In this document: positions 18,485 through 30,433 of the stretch, in pieces
Layout: every line of letters begins with the position of its first letter
How positions within the stretch are numbered: the stretch's first letter is position 1
Assembly (NCBI RefSeq): GCF_038002965.1
Contig: NZ_JBBOOE010000001.1
Span: 822,001 to 886,000, forward strand
DNA length: 64,000 nucleotides
Source of the DNA: Robertmurraya sp. FSL R5-0851
GTDB lineage: Bacteria; Bacillota; Bacilli; Bacillales; Cytobacillaceae
Reading direction: 5' to 3'
Translations under genes and position numbers: made by a program
The notes under the pieces: generated by a model
Database searches by the model: none
The model's input: only the letters and a program-made list of their open reading frames with translations
Told to the model about the DNA's origin: nothing

Positions 18485-18523
18485 ACTCGAATACACATCT
18501 TAGCATGATTTCCATTAATATAA

Positions 18524-20513
<1,990 letters not shown>

Positions 20514-20515
<2 letters not shown>

Positions 20516-20560
20516 ACAAGGTCTGACCTCCTTGATAGGGGGGCAGACTTTGTTTCATTT
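20514..20560 (+). terminator. Terminator after ganB
   Basis: AAACAAGGTCTG pairs with CAGACTTTGTTT (one G-U pair), with inner pairing CCTCC / GGGGG, followed by CATTTTC. Confidence 0.75.
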
Positions 20561-20603
20561 TCTAATTAACCCTTTCTTTTTATATAGGGATATGGAATGA
20601 TAA

Positions 20604-21626
<1,023 letters not shown>

Positions 21627-21656
21627 TGAATTCCCTAACAGTTAGAAATAAATCGA

Positions 21657-21687
21657 AATGGCATACGAATGGAGTATGCCATTTTTT
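21657..21687 (+). terminator. Terminator after ganR
   Basis: AATGGCATAC / GTATGCCATT stem with a seven-base loop and a T6 tail, placed between convergent ganR and adhR. Confidence 0.9.
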
Positions 21688-21694
21688 CGGTTTA

Positions 21695-22099
21695 TTAAAA
21701 ATTTCCTATTTTATTGATTTTATGAATTTCTTCCGTTCCTGCATTCAAGGCCGTCTTGTAATAATTGCATTTATGATTTATGACCTCCATAGTCTTATTC
21801 AGTTCTTCCAACTGTGCTTCCACAATCGCTTTTCTCTCCAAGAACATGTCATATCTTTGTTGTAAGGTGGAATCTCCCTCTGAACACCATTCGATGAATC
21901 CTTTAATTTCTTTAATAGGCATCCCCGTAGATTTTAGACATTGAATAATTTTTAGTGCTTCAATATCAGAGTCTTTAAATAAACGAGTTCCACTAGGAGT
22001 ACGTTCCACAAAAGGCATTAGACCCTCCTTATCGTAGTATCGTAAGGCATATACTGTTAGATCTAATTCTTTTGCAACTTCGCTTATAGAATAGGTCAT
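21695..22099 (-). CDS. adhR: MerR-family regulator, AdhR type
   Basis: A 134-residue MerR-family activator: winged helix (SISEVAKELDLTVYALRYYDKEG), RTPSGTRLFKDSD, then a coiled-coil dimerisation helix. B. subtilis AdhR responds to aldehydes such as formaldehyde or methylglyoxal and controls adhA; here it is also divergent from an adhA-like gene. ATG at 22099 is preferred (AAAGGAG about 10 bases before); a TTG at 22105 is an alternative. The promoter region holds two related dyads, suggesting autoregulation. Confidence 0.87.
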   Translation of the reverse strand: MTYSISEVAKELDLTVYALRYYDKEGLMPFVERTPSGTRLFKDSDIEALKIIQCLKSTGMPIKEIKGFIEWCSEGDSTLQQRYDMFLERKAIVEAQLEELNKTMEVINHKCNYYKTALNAGTEEIHKINKIGNF

Positions 22100-22131
22100 C
22101 GTCAATTATCTCCTTTTATCTATTTATAGAC

Positions 22132-22147
22132 TTCGAGTTAACTCTAT
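22132..22147 (-). promoter_or_regulatory. Second AdhR-type dyad in front of adhR
   Basis: TTCGAGTTAACTCTAT shares GAGTTAACT with the adhA operator 97 bases away and lies just upstream of adhR on its coding strand, fitting autoregulation. Confidence 0.55.
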
Positions 22148-22223
22148 GTTTTAGCAAGATTTTATCATTCTGTATACCCAACGTCAAAGTTTAATATATG
22201 TCGTATTCTTCACAAACTTATGC

Positions 22224-22254
22224 TTGACCTAGAGTTAACTATAGGGCCTATTCT
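22224..22254 (+). promoter_or_regulatory. MerR-type promoter of adhA with 19-bp spacer
   Basis: TTGACC (22224-22229) and TATTCT (22249-22254) are 19 bases apart, the over-long spacing typical of MerR-activated promoters. The spacer carries the dyad CTAGAGTTAACTATAG at 22229-22244. Confidence 0.8.
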
Positions 22255-22338
22255 AGATTTGCAAGAGAATAAAGGGATGTTACATCTGATCCTAGTCGAT
22301 TCTCTAGAAAAATCAAAGTATAGTGGAGGTTTATACAA

Positions 22339-23379
22339 ATGACAATAGCTAAAGCGAGAGCAGTCGATGGTCCAGACCAACCGTTTCGAGTGGCTGAAAT
22401 TAAAAGACGTGACCTTGATTTACACGATGTTCTAATTGAAATTAAATATGCAGGCATATGCCACTCTGACATCCATACTGCACACGGCGAATGGGGTGAA
22501 GTGAATTATCCTCTAGTACCCGGACATGAAATTGCAGGAATTGTTACTGATGTAGGAAAAGAGGTGACAAAGTATAAGGTAGGTGACCGGGTAGGGGTCG
22601 GATGTATGGTTGATTCTTGTGGCGACTGTGAGAATTGCCGTAAAGGGGAAGAACAATACTGTCTTAAAGGAAATGTTCCTACCTACGCGGGTGTTGACAA
22701 ATATGGTGAACCTACTCAAGGTGGCTATTCTACTCACATTGTGGTAACGGAGGACTTCGTAGTCAGAATTCCTGATGGTATTGAGCTTGATGTTGCAGCA
22801 CCATTACTTTGTGCAGGGATTACGACATATTCCCCATTAAATCATTGGGGAGCTGGTCCAGGGAAGAAAGTAGCGGTTGTTGGTCTGGGCGGTCTTGGTC
22901 ATATGGCTGTCAAGATTGCACACGCCATGGGTGCGGAAGTTACCGTCCTTTCGCAAACTTTGAGTAAAAAGGAAGATGGTTTGCAATTTGGAGCGGACAG
23001 CTACTATGCCACAAACGACCCAGAAACATTCAAGGAGCTCGCCGGAACCTTTGACTTAATTATTAACACGGTAAGTGCAAAAATTGACATTAGTGCGTAT
23101 CTCTCACTGTTAACACTAGATGGTACTTTAGTAAATGTTGGTGCGCCTGCAGAGCCATTGCCAGTAAATGTGTTCTCTCTTATCGGCCACCGTCGCTCTT
23201 TTGCAGGTTCAATGATTGGAGGCATTCGTGAGACTCAGGAAATGTTAGACTTCTGCGCAGAACACAACATTGTCCCTTCTATTGAAGTCATTTCGGCAGA
23301 CCAAATTGATGAAGCCTACGAACGTGTACTAGCTTCAGATGTGAAGTACCGGTTCGTAATTGACACTAGCACAATGTGA
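22339..23379 (+). CDS. adhA: Zinc-dependent alcohol/aldehyde dehydrogenase
   Basis: A 346-residue medium-chain dehydrogenase that reduces aldehydes or oxidises alcohols with NAD(P)H. The catalytic zinc site is Cys in AGICHSDIH and His/Glu in PGHEIAG; the structural zinc site is the four-Cys cluster [15 protein letters not shown]; the Rossmann motif is [12 protein letters not shown] (about residues 175-186). Start ATG after GTGGAGG. Controlled from a MerR-type promoter opposite adhR, which points to detoxification of reactive aldehydes. Length and motifs match the AdhA/YahK branch. Confidence 0.92.
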   Translation: MTIAKARAVDGPDQPFRVAEIKRRDLDLHDVLIEIKYAGICHSDIHTAHGEWGEVNYPLVPGHEIAGIVTDVGKEVTKYKVGDRVGVGCMVDSCGDCENCRKGEEQYCLKGNVPTYAGVDKYGEPTQGGYSTHIVVTEDFVVRIPDGIELDVAAPLLCAGITTYSPLNHWGAGPGKKVAVVGLGGLGHMAVKIAHAMGAEVTVLSQTLSKKEDGLQFGADSYYATNDPETFKELAGTFDLIINTVSAKIDISAYLSLLTLDGTLVNVGAPAEPLPVNVFSLIGHRRSFAGSMIGGIRETQEMLDFCAEHNIVPSIEVISADQIDEAYERVLASDVKYRFVIDTSTM

Positions 23380-23475
23380 TTTGTGTAGTTGATAAATTCT
23401 ATTGGTGATTTTTAGGATGTCCATTATACCTAGCTTTGATGGACATCCTTTTATGAGAAAGTTATTCTTGAACGT

Positions 23476-24333
23476 TTACCTTGATCTAAGAATAGGCAGC
23501 GTACAGCAGCGGAAAGAGCCTCCTGACTTAATAATTTCAGTGATATCAACTTCTATTACTTCGAATCCACGGTCACGAAGCTGCTTATTTACATTTTTAT
23601 TTACTGGCAAGCTCAAGATTCGCTTGTTTCCTATACCGAGCACATTAGTCCCAAGGGTGAACTGTTCCTCATCAGATACTTCAATCAATTCATATCTTGA
23701 TCCAAATATGTCAAAATCCTCTTTTGTCAAAGCTTCTGGGAAGATCAGCGCTAGCTCTGGTGATACAACATTAAAGACACAGTCTAAATGTAAATATTCT
23801 GCCTTGAACTCGATGCCTTTAACATCAAACTGGGGCAGAAGATGTTTTAAATGATCAACTGCCTGCTGGCTGGTTCGATCACTCAACCCAATGTACACGG
23901 TGTCCCTGTCGATAATGACATCTCCGCCTTCAATCTGATCTCCTACAATATTATAGTAGGAAAATCCTTCATCCTCCAGCCACTGCTTTAATACATTATC
24001 TTCTCCCTGCCTCACGTCACTTGCCATATCAGCTACAAACACCGTATGTCCAAGTGTAAACCCTATGTCCCTTGTAAAAACCTGTTCCGGGTATTTCTTA
24101 TGGTAAGGAAGTAAAATAACTTCAATGCCGTGATTCCGCATCGTCTGGACCATTTGATGATGCTGTTCTAATGCAGTTTCTATATGTATTCCTTCGTTTT
24201 GAAAGTGCTTTTGGGTCTCATTAATCACATCCCTGATCGTCATGTACTGCGGCTGGCAGCAAATTACTCGTTTTAATTCATCGTATTCACTGAAACAAAT
24301 CGTTTTATGTTCCATATTGGATTCTAATGCCAT
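23476..24333 (-). CDS. Dimethylarginine dimethylaminohydrolase-family protein (YkgA-like)
   Basis: A 285-residue guanidino-group modifying enzyme of the DDAH/arginine deiminase fold. Substrate-site features are VFTRDIGFTLG, EGGDV, HLDCVFNVV (catalytic His) and SGGSFRCCTLP near the C-terminus (nucleophile Cys). The family hydrolyses methylated arginines or related guanidino compounds to citrulline-like products; no transporter or arginine pathway gene is adjacent, so the substrate stays open. ATG at 24333 follows AGGAGG at good spacing. Convergent with adhA, no obvious strong terminator between. Confidence 0.87.
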   Translation of the reverse strand: MALESNMEHKTICFSEYDELKRVICCQPQYMTIRDVINETQKHFQNEGIHIETALEQHHQMVQTMRNHGIEVILLPYHKKYPEQVFTRDIGFTLGHTVFVADMASDVRQGEDNVLKQWLEDEGFSYYNIVGDQIEGGDVIIDRDTVYIGLSDRTSQQAVDHLKHLLPQFDVKGIEFKAEYLHLDCVFNVVSPELALIFPEALTKEDFDIFGSRYELIEVSDEEQFTLGTNVLGIGNKRILSLPVNKNVNKQLRDRGFEVIEVDITEIIKSGGSFRCCTLPILRSR

Positions 24334-24521
24334 ATTTAGGTCCTCCTATAAATTGTGACAGTATCAATAATATTCCCTTAATAGGAGGTAATAATGATTA
24401 AAGGAGTTTTATTGAGAAGGTGAAAAAGTAGTAAGAAGTGATATCAAATAATAGCAAGAATACGGACAAATACACAAACATATGATGGGGGTGAAGTCAG
24501 TCTGCATAAGGGGTGGGTACA

Positions 24522-25316
24522 ATGGCTAATCCTATTGTCGCTAGGTCATTGGACGAAATACAGTTTTGGTCTAGAATCATGAAAGAACATGCTTTATTTT
24601 TAAGCTTAGGATTTACTTATGAACAGCAGCAATTAATTACAGAAGCACAACAATTTATTACCTTATTTGAACGAATCGAGGAAAAGTTGGCCAGGTTTTC
24701 TGTAAACACAGATGTACGTCAAATTCAAGCTTTTAATAACGAGGTTTATCAAGCAGCAGTTGCGATTTGGAGTTATAAAAGGAAAGTGTTAGGATTAACT
24801 CTACGTTGTGAAATTCGGACAAATAATTTTCCATTATTAGTTGACCATGTAAGCAGAGAAGCAGCTTATTTTGCGAATAGACTGAAGGAACTAAACGAAG
24901 GAAAACTCGCCCCCCAACCAGATACGATTATTCAAGAAAACCTATTCTTTTTAAAGATAATGGCTGATCATGCAAAATTTATTGGGCATCTTTTAGATCC
25001 TTCCGAAAGAAAACTGGTAGAACAAGCTAACGAGTTTAGCCATGATTTCGACCAATTAGTATTCCAGGCAGTTGATTTAGACTCCATGAGACCACAGTCT
25101 GAAACGGTGCCCATTTTAGATCAATTCTTGGACCAAAATAGAGTCTCAGTTTTATCTTTAAGAGACTTTAAGAAGACAGCAAGAGAGTTAATTGAAGCCT
25201 GCCGAATTAAAAGCAATATTCACCCACTCTTAGCAGACCATACATTTAGAGAAGCCGAGAGATTTTTAGAAATTATAGACTTATTTGAGGCTCATCTTAC
25301 AAGACCAAAGCTGTAA
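24522..25316 (+). CDS. DUF2935-domain protein (duplicated four-helix bundle)
   Basis: A 264-residue soluble helical protein made of two similar halves, each beginning with a motif like EIQFWSRIMKEHALFL (about 10-25) and ENLFFLKIMADHAKFI (about 140-155). The repeated E/W..IM..HA..L pattern with later HVSREA and HTFREA histidine/glutamate pairs resembles a metal-binding four-helix bundle, as predicted for DUF2935. ATG at 24522 after AGGGGTGG is preferred over GTG at 24513. Function unknown; relatives occur mainly in spore-forming Firmicutes. Confidence 0.82.
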   Translation: MANPIVARSLDEIQFWSRIMKEHALFLSLGFTYEQQQLITEAQQFITLFERIEEKLARFSVNTDVRQIQAFNNEVYQAAVAIWSYKRKVLGLTLRCEIRTNNFPLLVDHVSREAAYFANRLKELNEGKLAPQPDTIIQENLFFLKIMADHAKFIGHLLDPSERKLVEQANEFSHDFDQLVFQAVDLDSMRPQSETVPILDQFLDQNRVSVLSLRDFKKTARELIEACRIKSNIHPLLADHTFREAERFLEIIDLFEAHLTRPKL

Positions 25317-25331
25317 AAACCATTTAGTTTA

Positions 25332-25360
25332 GCTGCTATATAGAGCAGCATTTTTTATTT
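25332..25360 (+). terminator. Terminator after the DUF2935 gene
   Basis: GCTGCT / AGCAGC stem with a six-base AT-rich loop followed by a T6 tract. Confidence 0.75.
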
Positions 25361-25397
25361 TTAGAAATTATATTGAATAGTATTAGCCGATTGGAAT

Positions 25398-25447
25398 AAA
25401 AAAAGGATCTAAAGAGCATAAATAATCTTGCTCAACAATCCTTTTTA
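25398..25447 (-). terminator. Terminator after the DUF3231 gene (likely bidirectional)
   Basis: AAAAAGGAT at 25400-25408 pairs with ATCCTTTTT at 25439-25447, with inner GAGCA / TGCTC. A and T tracts flank both sides, so it can act in either direction between the convergent genes. Confidence 0.7.
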
Positions 25448-25495
25448 ATAGATTCAATAGAATGTCTGATACAGTAGTTTAATTTGAGAAGCAGA

Positions 25496-26500
25496 TTATT
25501 TATCTTGTGCCAGTTCTTTTCTATTGGGAGCAAGTGGTGGCTGTTCTAACCATTTGTTCTTCACCATCATATCAAACCAGTTTTTAGTAAGGGCTAATGT
25601 TTTTAGAATGGCTTTTTCATATACGGCACCTAAGTCTGTTCGCATGGCCGTTGCTAGGCCTGTCCCGTAATATACTTGTGCAGCCTGAGCCAAGAACCCC
25701 ATATGGTATAGCATTAATTTATCTGAAAAAGGAGATTCTTTTGACATGGTTACCTCTGATTCCCACGACATTGGAACTGGCAAATTATCTTTGTTCATTA
25801 TTTTTGAAAGAGCTTGTATGTTCCCATCTGTCGCTTCTTCTAGTTCCTCGAAAAACTTTCTTACTTCCTTTGAACCTGTGACTTGACTGAATCCAATGGA
25901 AAGGGATTTTGCCATAATGCTCTTTTTAATGTTAAGAGAAAGACTAATTAATTCTGAAGCAGATAATTGCCTTCCTTTTCCGAAGAATCCATCTATAAAA
26001 TCATTAGTAGAAATAAACTCAGGGCTCTCGCTAGGATAGAAATACGGGTCTCTTTGAAATTTTCCTTTGTTCAGCAATAGCTCAATGGTTAAATCGTACA
26101 TTCTTTTTGCATCATCATCACATGAGTTGTAAAATTCCCGAAGATCTTTTCTGACAGAAACACTTAAAGCAGTTGTATGACCCCACAAACCATTTATCGT
26201 CATAATATGTAGATAATTTAAGCAGAATGTATCAGAAAATAATCTCTCTACACCTTTATTAAGGTCGGACTCATTAAAACCAATAGGAACGGGAAAACCC
26301 TCTTTCTCAATGAAGGAAACAATCTGCTTCTTTTGCTTTTCCCATGTCTCGATAGCCATTTCAAAAACCTTTTTTATTGATTCATCCTCCAAAATAGAAA
26401 GCATATACCTATTTACTACTTCAATCATTGTTCCGTTTACATACTCACCCCAAAGTGTTCCGATCTCGGAAGCTGTAAGTTTTAAATGATCATTTTCCAC
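25496..26500 (-). CDS. DUF3231-family protein
   Basis: A 334-residue helical protein with two repeated halves (LTASEIGTLWGEYVNGTM near the start, LSASELISLSLNIKKSIM in the middle), each followed by a PVP motif (GFPVPIG, NLPVPMS). This duplicated layout is characteristic of DUF3231, a family common in Bacillus and without assigned activity; a ferritin-like or spore-related role has been suggested only by distribution. Start is GTG at 26500 after AGAGGTGAG. It is convergent with the DUF2935 gene, another two-repeat helical family, which may be coincidence. Confidence 0.82.
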   Translation of the reverse strand: MENDHLKLTASEIGTLWGEYVNGTMIEVVNRYMLSILEDESIKKVFEMAIETWEKQKKQIVSFIEKEGFPVPIGFNESDLNKGVERLFSDTFCLNYLHIMTINGLWGHTTALSVSVRKDLREFYNSCDDDAKRMYDLTIELLLNKGKFQRDPYFYPSESPEFISTNDFIDGFFGKGRQLSASELISLSLNIKKSIMAKSLSIGFSQVTGSKEVRKFFEELEEATDGNIQALSKIMNKDNLPVPMSWESEVTMSKESPFSDKLMLYHMGFLAQAAQVYYGTGLATAMRTDLGAVYEKAILKTLALTKNWFDMMVKNKWLEQPPLAPNRKELAQDK

Positions 26501-26620
26501 TTGTTCTCACCTCTGTCTTATTTTTTACTGCTACAGAAGTAGATATGCATTCCTTTGGACATGCCTTGCAAAAAGTGTATGTAAAGGCGTCTTTTTAATG
26601 ATAAAAATTTTACTAAAACA

Positions 26621-26649
26621 TTGACTAAAATTTACTTAAAGAATAAAAT
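26621..26649 (+). promoter_or_regulatory. Predicted sigma-A promoter of the gal operon
   Basis: TTGACT (26621-26626) and TAAAAT (26644-26649) with a 17-base spacer; start point predicted near 26656 inside the operator. The 11-mer TTTTACTAAAA at 26608-26618 lies just upstream. Confidence 0.65.
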
Positions 26650-26655
26650 GGATAG

Positions 26656-26669
26656 TGTAGACGTTTTCA
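26656..26669 (+). promoter_or_regulatory. LacI/CcpA-type operator upstream of galK
   Basis: TGTAGACGTTTTCA differs from the CcpA catabolite-responsive consensus at a single core-flanking base and sits at the predicted start point, the same arrangement as at ganS. Repression by CcpA or cross-control by GanR are both plausible. Confidence 0.68.
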
Positions 26670-26742
26670 TTTATCTGATATTTAACCTATTTTTAAAGAT
26701 ATTGATTAGATTCTTACTTGAGAAAGTGGAAGGATGATAACC

Positions 26743-27927
26743 ATGGAAAAACACGAATTATTTAATAAGTTTGTAGAGATATTTAAAGTAGAAGATCAGG
26801 TTCGCCTCTTTTTTTCACCAGGGCGAATTAATCTTATTGGGGAGCACACGGATTACAATGGAGGAAATGTGTTTCCGGCTGCCATCACCTTCGGAACGTA
26901 TGGAGTGGTAAGGGAAAGGGAAGATCGTTTGGTGCGACTGTATTCAGAGAACTTCCCGGACAAGGGAATCATTGAATTCTCACTTGACGCTTTGGAATAT
27001 GATACCGCTCATAATTGGGCCAATTATCCAAAAGGAATGATTCGCTACGTCCAGGAGAGCTTCGGTGCTCTTCGAAACGGATTTGAACTTTTGATCCATG
27101 GGAACATTCCAAATGGTGCGGGTCTGTCGTCTTCTGCGTCACTAGAAATGTTGATGGGAGTCATACTTGATGAGGTATACAATCTGAAAATCGCCCGAGT
27201 AGAGCTGGTGAAGCTTGGACAGAAGGTAGAAAACAAGTTTATTGGTGTCAACAGTGGCATCATGGATCAGTTTGCGATTGGCATGGGGAAAGAAAACTGT
27301 GGAATATTACTAGACTGTCAGACTCTTACTTACGAATATGCGCCTCTTAATCTAGAAAACCACAAAATTATTATTATGAATACGAATAAGCGTCGAGAAT
27401 TAGCCGACTCGAAGTACAACGAGCGCCGAGCACAATGTGAAGAAGCCCTTCATCGTTTACAAGCTAAATTGAACATCGAGGCATTAGGTAGTTTAACGGA
27501 AGAACAATTTGAGGCCAATCGTGAGTTGATTGGAGATGAACTTCTAGAAAAACGAGCAAAGCATGCCGTGTATGAAAATGCTCGTACGATTAAGGCGTTG
27601 ACAGCTCTAAAAGATGAAAATCTTGCTTACTTTGGAGAACTGATGAATGCTTCTCATACTTCTCTTAAAGATGATTACGAAGTAACAGGAATTGAACTAG
27701 ATACACTTGTAAGTGCGGCTTGGAGTCAAGAAGGGACAATAGGTGCCAGAATGACGGGGGCAGGGTTTGGAGGCTGTGCCATTGCTCTTGTAGACAAGAA
27801 TTGTGTTGATTTGTTTATTAAAGAAGTCGGTGAAAGCTATAAAGAGAGAATTGGATATGAAGCAACCTTCTATGTAGCGAGTATTGGGGACGGAACGAAA
27901 GAACTTAAGGGAGAGTTGATACGATGA
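26743..27927 (+). CDS. galK: Galactokinase
   Basis: A 394-residue GHMP kinase phosphorylating galactose to galactose-1-phosphate, first step of the Leloir pathway. Motifs: galactokinase signature GRINLIGEHTDYNGG (about 26-40), ATP-binding PNGAGLSSSASLE, Asp in NSGIMDQFAI, and GARMTGAGFGGCAI near the C-terminus. ATG at 26743 has GGAAGG nine bases upstream; the ATG at 26734 directly abuts that site. First gene of galK-galE-galT-galM; its stop overlaps the galE start by four bases. Confidence 0.96.
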   Translation: MEKHELFNKFVEIFKVEDQVRLFFSPGRINLIGEHTDYNGGNVFPAAITFGTYGVVREREDRLVRLYSENFPDKGIIEFSLDALEYDTAHNWANYPKGMIRYVQESFGALRNGFELLIHGNIPNGAGLSSSASLEMLMGVILDEVYNLKIARVELVKLGQKVENKFIGVNSGIMDQFAIGMGKENCGILLDCQTLTYEYAPLNLENHKIIIMNTNKRRELADSKYNERRAQCEEALHRLQAKLNIEALGSLTEEQFEANRELIGDELLEKRAKHAVYENARTIKALTALKDENLAYFGELMNASHTSLKDDYEVTGIELDTLVSAAWSQEGTIGARMTGAGFGGCAIALVDKNCVDLFIKEVGESYKERIGYEATFYVASIGDGTKELKGELIR

Positions 27928-28913
27928 GCGTATTAGTATTAGGAGGGGCAGGATATATTGGTTCGCACGCAGTACACCAGCTAATCGATCAAGGATACAA
28001 GGTGGTTGTGATTGATAATCTTCAAACCGGGCATGAACAGGCCGTTCATCCTCAAGCTATTTTTTATAAAGGTGATATAAGAGAGAAAGAATTTTTAACC
28101 TCTGTTTTTCAAAAGGAAAAAATTGAAGGGGTTCTCCATTTTGCAGCCAATTCCCTTGTTGGTGAATCGATGGAAAAGCCACTACTGTATTTTGATAATA
28201 ATGTATATGGGACGCAAGTATTACTGGAAGTGATGAATGCCTTCGATGTGAAAAATATTGTCTTCTCATCAACTGCAGCCACGTATGGTGATCAAAAAAT
28301 CATGCCGATTACAGAGGATACTCCAACACTTCCGACCAATGCCTATGGAGAGACGAAGTTAACCATGGAAAAAATGCTGAAATGGTGCAATGGTGCTTAC
28401 GATATGAAGTTTGTTGCGCTTCGCTACTTTAATGTGGCGGGAGCAAGAGCTACTGGAGAAGTGGGAGAAGACCATACACCAGAAACTCATCTCATTCCGT
28501 TAGTGTTACAAGTGGCTCTTGAACAAAGAGAGTTCATCTCTGTGTTCGGGGATGACTACGATACACCCGATGGAACGTGTATCCGTGATTATGTTCATGT
28601 AGAGGATTTAATTGCTGCCCATATTCTTGCTTTAAAGTATTTAGAAAATGGTGGAGAAAGCAATGTATTTAATCTTGGCAGTAACCAAGGATTCTCCGTG
28701 TTGGAAATTATTGAGACAGCAAGGAAAATTACAGGGCATGCTATCCCTGAAAAAATCGTGGCAAGAAGAGCAGGTGATCCAGCAACGTTAATTGCTTCTT
28801 CTGAAAAAGCAAAACAGATTCTAGGTTGGAGCCCTATGCGTACAAATATTGATCAAATTATTGAGGACGCATGGAGCTGGCATCAGTCACATCCAAATGG
28901 GTACGAAAAGTAA
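27924..28913 (+). CDS. galE: UDP-glucose 4-epimerase
   Basis: A 329-residue extended short-chain dehydrogenase interconverting UDP-galactose and UDP-glucose with bound NAD. Seen: Rossmann motif GGAGYIGSH at residues 7-15, catalytic SSTAATYGD and YGETK (Tyr/Lys), RYFNVAGA, and the GDDYDTPDGTCIRDY block. Overlaps galK by ATGA, so translation is coupled. Confidence 0.96.
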   Translation: MSVLVLGGAGYIGSHAVHQLIDQGYKVVVIDNLQTGHEQAVHPQAIFYKGDIREKEFLTSVFQKEKIEGVLHFAANSLVGESMEKPLLYFDNNVYGTQVLLEVMNAFDVKNIVFSSTAATYGDQKIMPITEDTPTLPTNAYGETKLTMEKMLKWCNGAYDMKFVALRYFNVAGARATGEVGEDHTPETHLIPLVLQVALEQREFISVFGDDYDTPDGTCIRDYVHVEDLIAAHILALKYLENGGESNVFNLGSNQGFSVLEIIETARKITGHAIPEKIVARRAGDPATLIASSEKAKQILGWSPMRTNIDQIIEDAWSWHQSHPNGYEK

Positions 28914-28931
28914 CGGAAGGAGAAACACTTC

Positions 28932-30419
28932 ATGGAAATACATGCTTTGATTCAATCACTACTTGATCAATCAATGGAATGTGAAATGATTGATCGAGAA
29001 GATGAAATATATGCAAGAAACCAACTCATGTCTCTTTTACAACTAGCTGAATTTCCTGAGAAAATGGATGGGATAAAGGGAGTAAGTATTCCAGAGATAT
29101 TAGAGCAAATGGTTCAGTATGCTTTTGAAAAAAGAATGGTTGGAATCCTCGATGCAGATAAAGAAATCTTTTCAAGCAAGCTCATGAATGTTCTAGTTCA
29201 AAGACCTTCGGATGTGAATCGCCGTTTTTATCGAAATTATGAAAAAGATCCAACCTGCGCAACAGAGTACTTTTATCAATTAAGTCAAAACAGCAATTAT
29301 ATCCAAACAAAAAGTATTGCAAAGAACATTAGTTATAAAACAGACACGCCATACGGAGAATTAGATATTACCATCAATCTGTCGAAGCCAGAAAAGGATC
29401 CAAAGCAAATTGCCCTGGAAAAAGAGAAAAAGCAGGATGTGCAGTATCCGAAATGTCTTCTATGTGAGGAGAACGAGGGCTACGAGGGTCGAATTGGACA
29501 CCCAGCTCGCTCCAATCATCGAATGATTCGACTAGAGTTAGAGGGTGAGCCCTGGTATCTTCAGTATTCACCATATGTGTATTATAACGAACATTGTATC
29601 GTGCTCTCCAAAGAGCATCGAGATATGAAAATATCCCGAAAAGGATTTGAAAGATTACTATCGTTCGTCGAAAAGTTTCCACATTATTTCGTTGGCTCAA
29701 ACGCGGATCTTCCCATTGTAGGTGGATCGATTTTAACTCATGATCACTACCAAGGAGGGAATTATGAGTTTGCGATGGCACGAGCCGACGAAGAGTATTC
29801 TTTTCAGATGAAGAAATTCTTAAATGTATCTGCGGCAACGGTCAAGTGGCCGATGTCGGTTATTCGCTTACGATCACGAATGAAAGAAGAACTCATTCAA
29901 GCAGCGGATTATATTTTGACTAGCTGGAAGGGTTACTCAGATGAAAAGGTGGATATTCATGCCTTTTCCGGAGACACGCCGCATAATACGATTACTCCAA
30001 TTGCTAGGATGAGAGAAGGGCAATTTGAGATAGATTTAGTGTTAAGAAATAACCGAACGAGTGAAAAGCATCCGTTAGGAATCTTCCATCCGCACAGCGA
30101 TGTTCATCACATAAAGAAAGAGAATATTGGATTAATAGAGGTCATGGGTCTTGCGGTTCTCCCTGCTAGATTGAAGGAAGAATTAGAGGAAGTAAAAGCG
30201 TATTTATTAGGAAGGTCTGAACGAGTAAAAGACTATCATCTCTCATGGGCTCAGGAATTAAAGAGTAAGTACGGAACAGAATGGTCGGATGATACGGCAG
30301 AAGAAATGCTAAGAAGAGAAGTAGGCTTGAAATTCCAACGAGTGCTTGAGGATGCGGGAGTATTTAAAAGAGATACAAATGGTCAAGTGGCCTTTCGATG
30401 TTTCTGCGAGAGTTTATAA
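28932..30419 (+). CDS. galT: UDP-glucose-hexose-1-phosphate uridylyltransferase, Gram-positive (type 2) form
   Basis: A 495-residue enzyme transferring UMP from UDP-glucose to galactose-1-phosphate. It belongs to the long Firmicute GalT type with CLLCEENEGYEGR, HPARSNHR, EHCIVLSKEHR, GGSILTHDHYQGG (the catalytic His region) and GIFHPHSDVHHIK. Length agrees with Bacillus and Lactobacillus GalT (about 490-510). ATG at 28932 follows GGAAGGAG. Confidence 0.94.
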   Translation: MEIHALIQSLLDQSMECEMIDREDEIYARNQLMSLLQLAEFPEKMDGIKGVSIPEILEQMVQYAFEKRMVGILDADKEIFSSKLMNVLVQRPSDVNRRFYRNYEKDPTCATEYFYQLSQNSNYIQTKSIAKNISYKTDTPYGELDITINLSKPEKDPKQIALEKEKKQDVQYPKCLLCEENEGYEGRIGHPARSNHRMIRLELEGEPWYLQYSPYVYYNEHCIVLSKEHRDMKISRKGFERLLSFVEKFPHYFVGSNADLPIVGGSILTHDHYQGGNYEFAMARADEEYSFQMKKFLNVSAATVKWPMSVIRLRSRMKEELIQAADYILTSWKGYSDEKVDIHAFSGDTPHNTITPIARMREGQFEIDLVLRNNRTSEKHPLGIFHPHSDVHHIKKENIGLIEVMGLAVLPARLKEELEEVKAYLLGRSERVKDYHLSWAQELKSKYGTEWSDDTAEEMLRREVGLKFQRVLEDAGVFKRDTNGQVAFRCFCESL

Positions 30420-30433
30420 ATGGAGGCAATCCT

